Source of the DNA: Adiantum capillus-veneris
Taxonomy: Eukaryota > Streptophyta > Polypodiopsida > Polypodiales > Pteridaceae
Reading direction: 5' to 3'
Assembly: GCA_014529385.2 (NCBI GenBank)
Contig: CM043971.1
Coordinates: 56,183,209-56,247,208 of the forward strand
Length of the DNA: 64,000 nucleotides
The translations under genes were made by a program, and so were the position numbers. The notes below the pieces were generated by a model. That model had not been told where the DNA came from and did not search any database. It was given only the letters and a program-made list of their open reading frames with translations. Below, piece after piece: positions 1-9,847 of this stretch. The number at the start of each line of letters is the position of its first letter. Position 1 is the first letter of the stretch.

Positions 1-1297
1 TTATTGGTTGTATTGGCAACTATGACATGCTTCTCTCCGGACCATGTTGAATTACAAAGTTGACCTCTCTACTGTAGTTTATGTGATGATGTGTACCGCT
101 ACTAGCCTTGCAAACTAGAAGGAGGATGAGATGCAAGAAATCAGGAGAGAGCAACAGAGATTCCAAGGCCAACTGTATTTTGAATATTGAAACCGATGTT
201 AAAGCCAAAGACATAAATTTGGATCAATGGATGTGTGGTTGGATATGAGAGATAGAGAGAGAGAAAGAGGGGGGGGGGGGGTTCAATCTTTATCAATGGT
301 GTCCTATGGTGCATGTGAGTGCATCAAATGACCTGTAGGTCCTCCTTCTTTGTCGTGAGGGTGTTACTATCATTTAGTTAGATGGAAAGAATCACTAATC
401 TATAGGAGAAACATTTTGATACAATTAATGGAGCATTGATCGTATGAATGGTGTTACATACTTGAGCCTCAAAAAAATCATTGTGACCATGCTTTCTATG
501 GCTGCAGCGCGCTGGCTACATACTAGTGATATTTTAAGCATTAGATGCATATAAAGTTGCATGGAATAGTGATTAATTTTAGGCTTTAGTTTATTGTAAC
601 CAAGATAATCTCCTTGTGGATGTGAGGAGAAGATGAATGCATGAGAGCCCAAGATGATATGGCAAGGTAGGTAATAGATTTTTATCATGTGTAGAGATAG
701 GTAGAATAAGAATAAGATATTTTAACATCATAGTTGGACCACAAATCTGAACGGAAATATGTGTAAACATACATGATATATACCTTCATTTATATTTCTC
801 ATTCCTTTTCTCGACATAGGAGGAAAACCCAAGAAACGTTGTGATGAAGATAATCAAGAGAGAAAATTGTCACGAGACACCAACCCATAGCTCAATCTGA
901 AGAGACCTCGAACTCACCAAGCTTGGGACATGTCGTGGGAAAGAGCCCTAAAATCTTTTATTAAAAAAAAGGGAAAAAAAGAGGGCTATTATGTACTTCT
1001 CGTTGCATATCGTTGCAGTGCCACCAACCAACTACGACTAGTGGATATGTGTGGCAATGCCATGCATCCAATACGAGCAATACTGGCTTGGGAGTAAGCC
1101 AACCACAATTGCAGGAGCGGTCATCCCGAGCTGCACGTAGGGCGATGATGGCCACCAACCAATAGCAAATCAGTGGTGCACATTTTTTTCATTAAAAAAA
1201 AAAAGGCAAGCATGAAACTACCAACAACACTCTCCCTCTTCCATTTGCATGTGTTGCAAACTAGCCGTTCGAATTCTCTCTTCCACAACGTAGCCCT
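1..1297. other. no recognisable gene
   Basis: I see no supported gene or mobile element here. The short open frames have no recognisable domain and the base composition is ordinary AT-rich intergenic DNA. The only distinct feature is a poly-G run at about 269-281 next to a short GA-rich stretch. Confidence 0.5.
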
Positions 1298-1939
1298 TTG
1301 CATCGACTTCCTAGAATCGCATATGAAGCAAGTCAAAAGGTTCAAAAGACATGCAAGAGCAAAATACTAAGTTCGGGGTGGATGCTTGATATCAAGAAAT
1401 GGTTTGGAAGATGGGATGCATGTCACTTGGTCAAGGATGCGTCGATCGACTCCCAAGTTAATGAGGCCTTCTTACAACGCCAATGTATCATGGCTTGGGA
1501 GAAATCTGGAGGTTCTCGCTTCAGCCATTACACCACACACGTTGCCCCAAACTACAAATATCTCTTCTTCTCGGAACGAGGTAACCGAACCCATTCCTAC
1601 ATCCTTGAGCCCATCCCGTTGAGTGCGATCCGCACCATTGCCTCCATTCGTCTTAGCTCCCATTCTCTACGCTGCGAGACAGGACGTTGGGGCACTGGCG
1701 AGGAGTGTCATCGACTTTGCACCTTATGCCCTCGTCAAGTGCGAGAGAGTGAGTACCACACACTACTTGAGTGCTCAGCTTTTGACCACATTAGGTCCTC
1801 TTTTTCCCATATATTCAGCCATGAGCTCTCCCTACATACCTTCCTCTCCCAACCACGATGTGGACTCTCTATTGCGACGCTCATTTCAGCCATTTTTGAG
1901 CATCGAGAGTCACTTATGAACTCCACTCACACCACGTGA
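1298..1939 (+). pseudogene. LINE-type reverse transcriptase C-terminal remnant
   Basis: An open frame of 213 codons resembles the C-terminal part of non-LTR retrotransposon ORF2 proteins, downstream of the polymerase core. About two thirds of the way along there is an 'RLSSHSLRCETGRW' stretch, followed by C-X2-C-X9-H-X4-C in the context 'CTLC...ESEYHTLLEC'. This is the zinc-binding knuckle usual at the end of L1-like proteins. The reverse transcriptase and endonuclease are absent, no poly-A tail or target duplication was found, and the ATG is only the first one in an already truncated frame. I read it as a 5'-truncated dead LINE fragment. A host RNase H-like or zinc-knuckle protein is a weaker alternative. 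Confidence 0.55.
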
Positions 1940-1992
1940 CATGTTCATTTGGTCCCATAGGTCATATTTGATCTCCCAGGACGATAATAGAA

Positions 1993-2114
1993 CTATCTAT
2001 CTATCTATCTCTCTCTCTCTCTCTCTCTTTTGCAACCATCCAACTCTCTCTCTATACAACCTCCGTTCACTCCCTCCTATCTCTTTGATCAGCTATCAGT
2101 TCCACGCACGCCGA

Positions 2115-2155
<41 letters not shown>
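1993..2155. repeat. compound microsatellite, (CTAT)n-(CT)n
   Basis: A short (CTAT)n run passes into (CT)n at about 1993-2028. A second, pure (TC)n tract lies at 2118-2155. Open frames rich in Ser-Leu across this stretch are translations of the repeat and not genes. Confidence 0.9.
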
Positions 2156-2157
<2 letters not shown>

Positions 2158-2380
2158 CCGTCAACTCAAGAAGTAATTATATTAAAAACCAATAAGGTTC
2201 CCAAGTATTGAACTTCATTTAATCAAGCACTACGAGATTTTGGAGTTCATTTGGAGGGCCTTGTAAGAAATTTTATTTATCTCTCTAAAAAGTTTTCTTA
2301 AAATATGCTCGCACTTATTGGGTACATCCAAAAGGACAACTAGACACTCTGCGAAGTGAACCAGACTTTCCATTGACTTT

Positions 2381-2816
2381 AAAAACGGTCACTATTTCAT
2401 TCAATGCAAGTGTCTTTTTCATGAGATAGGCGTTGCTCATTTATTATTGCTTTTGTCATCAACTAAAATGAAAAAAAACACAAAACTAAAACGAAAAAAA
2501 AGTGGTACAATTTGATGCTTTGGATATCTCCATTTGGTGTTCGGGAAAAATCATTTTTCCAAACATACAAAATTCCTTTCCTTAAATTTGCCAAGAGGAA
2601 ATTTTAGAAAATTAAGTTACTTTTCCAGGTTTTTACACTATTTTTCTCTATTTTGGGGCGAAATTTGTCATTTTCCCCTTGCCCTCAACCAGTATTTTTG
2701 AAATTGAAAACGACAGGATATTAAGCTGAGACACATTTTTCCCGAACACGACCTCCATTGCATCTAGACACCCAAAAACCTAAAACACGAATATCTACAT
2801 GCCTCGTTCTGACACC
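2381..2816. repeat. foldback element, left arm
   Basis: This is the left inverted arm. Its inner 50 bases (2767-2815) pair nearly base for base with 2860-2909. An interior stretch near 2560-2740 has no counterpart in the other arm and may be a later insertion, or the other arm may have lost it. Confidence 0.7.
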
Positions 2817-2859
2817 CGAAGAGAGGGCCACTAAAAAGTGGTTTTTGGACAACGATGTC

Positions 2860-3042
2860 GTGTCAGAACAAGGAATGTAGAGATTGGTGTTTTAGGTTTT
2901 TGGGTGCTCCGGACACATTGGAGGTGTCAAAAGCTTCAAATTCTACCACTAGATGACAATTTTGTGAATTTTTTCCATTTCAATGATGACAAAAGCGATA
3001 TTAAGTAAGCGACGTCCACTCATGAAAAAGAGGACTTGCATT
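2860..3042. repeat. foldback element, right arm (first part)
   Basis: This is the right inverted arm up to the Copia-1 insertion point. It ends in GCATT, the left target-site copy of Copia-1, and resumes after ACATT at 52239-52243. Confidence 0.7.
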
Positions 3043-3268
3043 TGTTACCATATACTATGGTAGTGATGTGTGTGAAGACACTAGGACCACCGGGGCATTT
3101 TTTTCCCTCTTTAGGAGGTTTTTTCCCCGTGCGTTGTATATACACCCATCACTCTAGGGCTATCTATATTTCCATTACACACTAAGTAAAACACTCTCTA
3201 TTGTGTGCCTTGAGCTTCCTTCGTCTTCTCCAAGCTGTGTGCGTTTCTCTGCAACCCTAATGCCAACA
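3043..3268 (+). repeat. Copia-1 5' LTR
   Basis: It starts TGTTACCA and ends CCAACA, giving the short TGTT/AACA inverted ends. It matches 7787-7923 plus 52149-52238 with scattered differences, including a longer C/T-rich run near 3110-3130. A TATATA motif near 3137 is a candidate promoter. Confidence 0.9.
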
Positions 3269-3270
3269 AT

Positions 3271-3282
3271 TGGTATCAGAGC
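3271..3282 (+). other. Copia-1 primer binding site (tRNA-iMet)
   Basis: TGGTATCAGAGC lies two bases after the LTR. It is complementary to the 3' end of plant initiator tRNA-Met, the usual primer of copia elements. Confidence 0.95.
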
Positions 3283-3570
3283 AGGTTGCGTCCTCTCGGG
3301 CTTAGTCGCCAGCTACTCCAGTACCCGCCTGCTCACTTTCTCCGATTTCAGTGAGCTTTGGCGAGCGTTCGTAGGTCAAATTTTTTTTTGGGTGAGCTCG
3401 TTTCAGCCTTCGTTTCCACTACAAGCAGGTCTGCAAAGGCAATTTCGTCATTTTTGTGCAGAATTTCTCTTAGTGCCGATTTTTGCATAACAGGTGCCTT
3501 ACAACATGTGTTGTTCCCGCTCCGTTTCTTCTATTTTTGGGCAGTTTTCACATCAAGTGCATCATTTACC

Positions 3571-4132
3571 ATGGCTGACAACAACACAGATGTGTTCAAG
3601 ATGTTTGCTTTGCTGAGGACAGGTTGGATAGGGACAATTACCCTATGTGGGCTTATATGATGCAACACGTTCTTGTGTCAAAGGGTGTTTGGAATATTGT
3701 GTAGGGCATTGATGTATGTCCTAGGATGTAGGCGATGTTGAGGATGTTGCACGTCTTGCTGCGAGGATTGCTGCTATTAGAGTTGTTTTGCCTACAGTAG
3801 AACAAGCTCGTTGGGATGTAAAGGATGCGGAGGCTCATGCATTGATTGCATTGTCTGTGAAGCGCACCATTGTTCCTCACATCCGTTTAGCCAAATCTGC
3901 AAAGCAGGCTTGGGATATTTTGGCTGGCCTTTATGCAAGCCGCATTGAGGCTAAAATTGCTTTGATGCATAAAGAGCTGGAGTCGAAGATTATGCATGAG
4001 GAAGATGATATGGACACTTTTCTTGCTGGTGTCAAGGATATCAATGAGCAACTCATTTTTGCAGGTCAAGTCATTTCAGACGGTTCCCTTGTGCAGACTA
4101 TTCTTGATGCCTTACCAGATTCTTACCAGTGA
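3571..4132 (+). pseudogene. Copia-1 gag (N-terminal and UBN2-like part), broken
   Basis: Translation starts at the ATG of 'MADNNTDVF' (3571). After a frameshift near 3625 the protein continues in another frame as 'NYPMWAYMMQHVL', the usual copia gag N-terminus. An in-frame stop follows near 3700. From 3788 the capsid-like (UBN2) part is open for 114 codons, with '...AKQAWDILAGLY...' typical of copia gag, and it ends at a frameshift near 4130. Gag would form the virus-like particle of the element. The lesions rule out function. Confidence 0.85.
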
Positions 4133-4850
4133 ACAGGCTTTTATTGCTTCTCAAAGAAAGGGTGGTAACAGCAATGCAACCACTTCTTATGGTTCTGCTG
4201 TGAGTGGAAAAAATTCTGTTCCTAATGCTTCTGCTGGCAGCAATTCGTCTGGAAATTCTGGTGATAAGGGCAAAAAGAAGATGCGTTGCCATTATTGTAA
4301 AGCTAATGATCACTTGATGAAGTCGTGTCCTAAGTTGAAGGCCAAAGAGGCTAAGAAGAAAGAGGGTGGTTCCACTGCAAATGCTGGTTCCACTACAAAT
4401 GCAGCCATTGTTGAGTCTTTTGTAAAAGGAGACTATGATGTTGATGTTGATGTTGATGTTGATGCAAAATGGGCTTTTAGTGCAGAGTGCAATTACAATC
4501 CTGCTGTCCATTATGCATGCTTGTCAGTTGCTGCACATTCACATGTGTGGTATTTCGACAGTGGTGCTACAAAGCACATTACCTCACATCGTGAATTGTT
4601 CACCTCTCTCGAGTCTGTCCCTCATGGAAATTTAGTCACTTGTGCCAACAATGCCTCTTATCCGGTTCAGGGACTTGGAAAGATTCTGCTTACTGCTGTA
4701 AATGGCAGTTCCTTCACACTTGTTGATGCACTTTATGTACCTAGGATCAAGAAGAATCTGTTGTCTGTATCCGCACTTGCTAGACTTGGACTTGTAGCCA
4801 AATTTGTGGATGACAGATGTACAGTTCATAAATCTCAGTTTTGGTGATGA
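4130..4850 (+). pseudogene. Copia-1 zinc knuckle and aspartic protease
   Basis: This frame continues gag. The nucleocapsid knuckle is 'CHYCKANDHLMKSC' (CX2CX4HX4C, near 4290-4330). A Lys/Gly/Asn-rich stretch and a (VD)n repeat near 4435-4465 follow. The retropepsin has its catalytic triad in 'WYFDSGATKHIT' near 4550-4580. The protease would cut the Gag-Pol polyprotein. The frame shifts at about 4845, just before the pre-integrase domain. Confidence 0.88.
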
Positions 4851-5673
4851 AATTGTTGCATCTGGCCTTTTATGCCGTGGGCTGTATAAGCTCACTTTGT
4901 ATGACAAGCGTGGACAAAATTTTGCAAATGCAGTTGCAGATTCAAGGGCTATTTCAGATGCAAAGCTTTAGCATGCACGTTTTGGTCATTTGAATTTTAT
5001 CAGTTTGCTGCGTTTGCAGAAATCTGATATGGTTGCTTCTTTGCCGCCTCTTGAAGCACCTGTCGAACATGTTTGTGAAGGCTGTATTTTGGGTAAAATA
5101 CAGCATTCTAAGTTTCCAAAGGATGGTTCAGTTAGGGCCACATGCAGGTTGCAGCTTGTGCATAGTGATGTTTGTGGGCCCATGCAAACTCCATCCTTGG
5201 GCAATTACCTTTACTTCGTGACTTTCATTGATGATTACTCCAGGCATGCATGGGTATTTCCGCTTAAAGCGAAGTCCGAAGTTTTTATGTGCTTCAAACA
5301 ATTTCTGGCTATGGTCTCGAAATGTACTATGGGCACCCTCCATTCCGATCGAGGGGGGGAGTATATGTCTCATGAATTCAATGCATTTCTGGCTAGTCGT
5401 GGGATAAAACACCAATGTACAGTGCCTTATACACCTCAGCAAAATGGTATTACTGAGAGGAAAAACATGTCACTTACGAAAATGGCACGATGTATGGTCA
5501 AAAGTCAATCTTTGTCGCATTCTTTTTGGCTTGAGGCCATCATGTGTGCCACTTATGTACTAAACAGGTGTCCTACTAAAGCTTTGCAGTCTATTACTCC
5601 ATATGAAGCATGGCATGATAGAAAGCCTTCTATTGAGCACATGCATGTTTTTGGCTGTTTGGCATATGCTTAG
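4850..5673 (+). pseudogene. Copia-1 integrase
   Basis: The GAG-pre-integrase segment (4850-5100) has one stop near 4970. The HHCC zinc region reads 'HARFGHLNF ... CEGCILGKIQ', and the rve catalytic core carries its D-D-E residues in 'HSDVCGPM', 'TLHSDRGGEY' and 'QQNGITERKN'. The 227-codon open part (4990-5673) is the longest intact stretch of this element. It ends with a stop inside the 'HVFGCLAYA' motif that normally continues into the RT linker. The enzyme would insert the cDNA copy. It is inactive here because the polyprotein is broken. Confidence 0.92.
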
Positions 5674-7712
5674 GTGCCACAAACACAGTGCAAAAATTGG
5701 ATGATAAGGCTGTCAAATGTGATTTTGTTGGTTATAGTGCTGAAAGCAAAGGTTACAGGTTGTATCATCCGCAAACAAAACGTATTCTGGTTTCTCGGGA
5801 TGTAGTGTTTGTGGAAGATTCTGTTCAATCCTTGCTATCATATACTAGAGACAGTAATGTAAGCTCACATGACATTTATGACACTTTCTTGCCTCTTTTC
5901 AGTGGTGGAAATACGAATGTAAGTTCCAATGAGGCAAAATGTATAGCCTATGTGGGTTTCAGAAAATGTTATAGATCAACCTATTACTGATGCACATGTA
6001 CATGATGTACTTGATGAGGAAAGGGCTGAAAATGAGCAGGCTAGAGGTATGCCAAAATGCTTGGTGCACACTTTGCGTGATAGTAAATTGGATGCACCTT
6101 TGTCTAGTCGTACTTGTTCAGGCTCTCGCCATGCATCTTATGCATTAGATTGTTATGCTTTGGTTGTGTCTAGCTTACATGATGTTGAGGAACCTCTGTC
6201 TTTTGATGATGCACAAAATTCAAAAAATTGGATGGTTGCCATGCAATCAGAATATGATACACTTATAGAAAATGACACATGGACTTTATGTGGTTTTCCT
6301 CCTGGCAAAAAGACCATTGGTACGAAGTGGGTTTACAAGTTGAAACGCAAGCCAGATGGTGAGATCGATCGTCATAAGACTCGACTTGTTGCAAAGGGTT
6401 ATGCACAACAAAAAGGCATAGATTATGAAGTTACCTTTGCTCCCACTTGTCGTATGACTACTGTGCATTTTCTATGTGCATTGGCAACTCAATTTGGTTG
6501 GGATGTACATCAATCAGACATTGTTACTGCTTTCTTGAATGGTGACATATTTGAGGAATTTTATGTAACGCAGCCTTGCGGTTTTGTCAAGAAAGGACAA
6601 GAGAACAAAGTGTGCAAATGTAACAAGGATTTGTATGGGTTGAAGCAATCTCCTCATGCTTGGTATGAGAAACTTGACACTCATTTGGTCAAACAAGGCT
6701 TTCGTAACAGTCCAACAGAAAGCACATTGTATGTAAAGCATGAGGGTGATGTACTTCTCATTGTGGTTCTCTATGTCGATGATTTGCTGACCAAATGAGA
6801 GACATATTGATGAATTTAAGGCTGATTTGAATGCTACTTTCAAGATGAAAGATTTGGGGTTGTTGCATCATTACTTGGGTATACAGTTTAAGCAGTGTGA
6901 TGGTGGTATTGCCTTGTGTCAGAAAAGTTACATAGAGACATTGCTATGTAAGTTTGGACTTGAGGATTGAAAACCTATTGCCACTCCCATGGAAACAGGT
7001 TTGAAGTTGAGTCTACATGATGCTGGTGATCCTGCTGATGTCACTCTTTAAAAAACTGCTGTTGGATGCCTCATTTATGTATGCAACACGAGGCCGGATA
7101 TTCAGTTTGCAGTCTTACAGGTTAGTGGATTTATGCATAGCCCAGGGTCTAAGCATTGGCAGGTGGTCAAGAGGATTTTCCACTACCTTAGTGGCACTTT
7201 ACATCTTGGCTTGTTTTATCCCAAGGGGGGATCATTGCCGCCAGACTTACATGCTTTTTCGGACTTAGATTCGACTGGTTGTCGCGTGTCCACAAGTGGT
7301 TTTTACTTCATGCTTGGCAGTTCATGTATATCGTGGTTGAGCAAGAAGCAACCTACTCTGGCCACTTTGAGTTGTGAGATTGAGTACAGGACAGTCTTCA
7401 CAGCTACGGTTGAGTGTGTATGGCTCAGACGCCTTATGGCTGATTTGGGTGTTGGACAGGACACTGCCCCAACACTATCTACAGTGACAGCCAGAGCACA
7501 TTGGTAGTTGCCAGGAACCCAGTTTTTCATGCTCGCACAAAGCACATTGAGGTGCATTACCACTATGTCAGGGAGAGGCTCATCATGAGAGATTAGTTTG
7601 GCTTATGTGCCAACACAGGACAAGCTTGGAGATCTTTTCACAAAGGCATTGTCTCGTGAGAAGCTCAAAGCTTTCCGCAAAGCGTTAGGATTACTCCCTT
7701 TTGTGGAATGAT
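5674..7712 (+). pseudogene. Copia-1 reverse transcriptase and RNase H
   Basis: The linker (5688-5990) is followed by an open RT stretch at 5950-6798 with 'TKWVYKLKRKPDGEIDRHKTRLVAKGYAQ' motifs read in parts, 'QSDIVTAFLNGDI', 'DLYGLKQSPHAWYEK' and the catalytic 'LYVDDLL'. A stop follows directly at about 6797. The fragment continues in another frame through 'MKDLGLLHHYLGIQ' with further stops near 6968 and 7048. RNase H lies at about 7133-7620 ('YSDSQSTLVVARNP', 'TKHIEVHYHYVRE') and ends 'LGDLFTKALSREK' before a TGA near 7710. At least four stops or shifts are present. Confidence 0.92.
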
Positions 7713-7775
7713 CATGTCCTTAGGGCATGGCACTTCCCTTTACTCATGTGCCAGCTCCTGTTCACCGCATCACTT

Positions 7776-7786
7776 CGGGGGGGATT
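7776..7786 (+). other. Copia-1 polypurine tract
   Basis: A G-rich run (CGGGGGGGA) lies directly before the 3' LTR, in the place expected for plus-strand priming. Confidence 0.8.
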
Positions 7787-7923
7787 TGTTACCATATACA
7801 TGTGGTAGTGATATGTGTGAACACACTAGGACCGCCGGGGCATTATTTCCTTCTTTAGGAGGTTTTCCCCCCCCGTGAATTGTATATATGCCCATCACTC
7901 TAGGGCTATCTATCTTTCATTGC
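7787..7923 (+). repeat. Copia-1 3' LTR, left piece
   Basis: It matches the first 130-odd bases of the 5' LTR and is interrupted after 7923. Its last five bases, ATTGC (7919-7923), are the left target duplication of Gypsy-A. The rest of the LTR is at 52149-52238. Confidence 0.93.
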
Positions 7924-7948
7924 TATTAACCGACAAGTTAGACAATGA

Positions 7949-8335
7949 GTCAACACTAGGCGAATAGGAGGCTTGGGGACTGCCCAACACCACCTATCGC
8001 TTGGTGTTGACCTTGGTGTAATAGATGATGGAGACCCTTTTGGTGAGGTGATTACAATACATGCAAAGGAGTCAATACTAGGCGAATAGGAGGCTTGGGG
8101 ATTGCCCAATGCCACTTATCGCTCGGTGTTGACCTTGGGGATTAAAGACATCACAAGAGGCAGTAGAGTCAATACTAGGCGAATAGGAGGCTTGGGGAGT
8201 GCCCAACGCCACCTATCGCTTGGTGTGGACCTTGGTGACGAAGACATGACATGCGACAGTGAAGTCGCCACTAGGTGAATGTGAGGCTTGGGGACTGCCC
8301 AACGCCACCTATCGCTTGGTGCTGACCCTGGTAAA
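7949..8335 (+). repeat. four tandem hairpin units in the U3 of Gypsy-A
   Basis: Units start at about 7949, 8071, 8168 and 8264 (spacing 122, 97 and 96). Each opens with GTCAACACTAGGCG-like sequence and closes with the near reverse complement CGCTTGGTGTTGAC about 50 bases later. Each could therefore fold into a stem of about 19 bp around a GGCTTGGGGACTGCC-containing loop. The same array is in the 3' LTR at 51159, 51281, 51378 and 51474. The array lies upstream of the TATA box, in promoter position. Confidence 0.85.
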
Positions 8336-8504
8336 TAGGCGTCGGCACATCCACGGACATTACATTGTTTGAGTCATGGGCCGGGCTTGTTGGTCCAATG
8401 GGAAAAGGGTAAGAGTGATCGCCGATGAGAGGCGCACTCTAACTGGAACATTCAAGGGTTAGTTGGCTAAGCATGGGCGTCCAAGTATGAATGAGGCGAG
8501 CTCA

Positions 8505-8511
8505 TATAAAA
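8505..8511 (+). promoter_or_regulatory. Gypsy-A LTR TATA box
   Basis: TATAAAA lies inside the LTR block conserved with Gypsy-C (TATAAAA on the minus strand at 22463-22469 and 30860-30866), about 115 nt before the GA tract. It is the likely core promoter of the element. Confidence 0.65.
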
Positions 8512-8620
8512 GTCAACTAAACCTAAAATTCACGGATTCTTTCATTTGTGCAATTGAAGAGTGCTCTTGCTCCATCTCCATCTTCTTCTTCTTCATCTCT
8601 TCGTGTGTGTGTGTGTATTC

Positions 8621-8665
<45 letters not shown>

Positions 8666-8908
8666 CGATCTAGCATTGTGACGACAACACGACGGCGGCA
8701 AAGCGGTTGAGTGCGGCGCAACGACGGCTCCTTCTTCTTCGCGACGAGGAATCCTCCACGACAGCAAGCGTAGAGCAATGAGTGACACACCATCCCATCT
8801 TTGAGCTTACTAGTTTAGGCTAGTTGCGTGCTTGGAGCCATTTGTGGGTTGCACACAGTGTATTGGCAAGTTCGTTGCATTGACATGTGCAATAGATGCG
8901 CACATTTT

Positions 8909-8926
8909 TGGCACCGTTGCCGGGGA
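8909..8926 (+). other. Gypsy-A primer binding site (tRNA-Asp)
   Basis: TGGCACCGTTGCCGGGGA lies four bases after the LTR. It matches the tRNA-Asp complement used by Athila/Tat elements with one G-to-A change. Confidence 0.93.
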
Positions 8927-9650
8927 TATGCATTTTGAATTGTAGAAAAGGTAGAGAAGGAAGGTTTGTGTGGTGAGAAGAAGGAGTTTGTTTTGCTGCT
9001 GTGTATTTCTTTGTCAATGAGATTTTGAAAGGTACCGTGTTTTGTTTTCTCTGTGATAAGGTGTTAGTATTAAGGTTGTAGATCTATAATGTTAGTTCTG
9101 TGTAAAGTACAATAAGTAGGAAGTAGATGTGTTAGAGCTAATGAAGTGTGTTAGTGTGTAACAATAGGTGTATTAGTTGTAAGTAGGTAGGTAGAGTGTG
9201 TGTGTGCTCGCGCACACAGCGCGGCCGCGGCGACCTTATCCCAAAAAAGTAAAAAATAAAAAAATTGTTTTTTAAAATTTTTGAAGGTAGGACCGTGATC
9301 GGGAATATCTCCCAGACCCAAGCTCAAACCCAAGCCCAAGCCTAAGCTTAGGCTCAGGCCTCAGTCGCCCTTTAAAATTACGTATTTTAGCTTCACACGT
9401 AGCTAAAAATCGACTTTTTTGAGGACCAACGGAGCTTCAGGTGACCGAACGTTGTGCTGTAAAGCACACCGCGACCCTCTAAGTGATACGCTCATTTTGA
9501 GCTATCATACACTTTAATAAAAAAACCAATTATTAAAAAACATTAAAAAATATTAAAAAATATTAAAAAACGGGTGAAAACGGACGCCTAAAAAAGTAAG
9601 CGGTTAACGTTCGAGGTTATTCACCGACGCTTGTAGGGTGCCAAAGGCAC
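8927..9650 (+). other. Gypsy-A leader
   Basis: This is the untranslated leader between primer site and gag. It holds a degenerate (CCCAAG)n stretch at about 9310-9360, an A/T-rich (ATTAAAAA)n stretch at about 9515-9575, and a block at 9441-9508 conserved with the Gypsy-C leader. The conserved block includes GTGCT-GTAA-AGCAC and the hairpin at 9485-9506. Confidence 0.75.
9485..9506 (+). promoter_or_regulatory. conserved leader hairpin, Gypsy-A copy
   Basis: GATA, a bulged C, GCTCA, TTT, TGAGC, TATC fold into a 9-bp stem. The Gypsy-C copy has GCTCG-TTT-CGAGC in the same place, so an A-T pair replaces a G-C pair without losing the stem. Position between primer site and gag suggests a packaging or dimerisation signal (inference). 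Confidence 0.6.
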
Positions 9651-9847
9651 ATGCATCTGCACTCTGGTCGTGTGCTAGAGACGGAGAAACTAGAGAATTT
9701 CGATCTACGCGAGTTCTCAATATCCACCTACCTTAGGTTCCGGGCCTTCAGCGGGGACCCAAGGTAGTACAAACCAAGACCACAAACATAGTGGCTAGTG
9801 ACTCTTCCTCTGACTATGACATCATGGAGGGTTTCCCAATGCCTAAT
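9651..9847 (+). pseudogene. Gypsy-A gag, first fragment (before Gypsy-B)
   Basis: ATG at 9651 starts 'MHLHSGRVLETE', matching 'MHLRSGRVLEHE' at the start of the intact Gypsy-C frame. A frameshift with a stop follows near 9765. 'ASDSSSDYDIMEGFPMPN' then aligns to 'ASDSSSDSEIMEAYP' of Gypsy-C. The gene is cut at CTAAT (9843-9847), the Gypsy-B target copy, and resumes after 34238. Confidence 0.85.

Larger units (their letters stand above)
7924..8904 (+). repeat. Gypsy-A 5' LTR
   Basis: It begins TATTAACC where the 3' LTR begins TGTTAACC, so the terminal TG has become TA. It ends GCGCACA. It contains four tandem hairpin units (7949-8335), a TATAAAA box (8505-8511), and a GT run followed by a (GA)n tract at 8625-8663. 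That tract is 39 nt here and 69 nt in the other LTR. The downstream half (about 8410-8904) is clearly related to the Gypsy-C LTR. Confidence 0.92.

Noticed and set aside
7906-8115. Minus-strand frame with a repeated 'TPSDRWCWAVPKPPIRLVLT' pattern, also at 51119-51544
   Set aside because: It is a translation of the tandem hairpin units in the LTR. The repetition is at DNA level.
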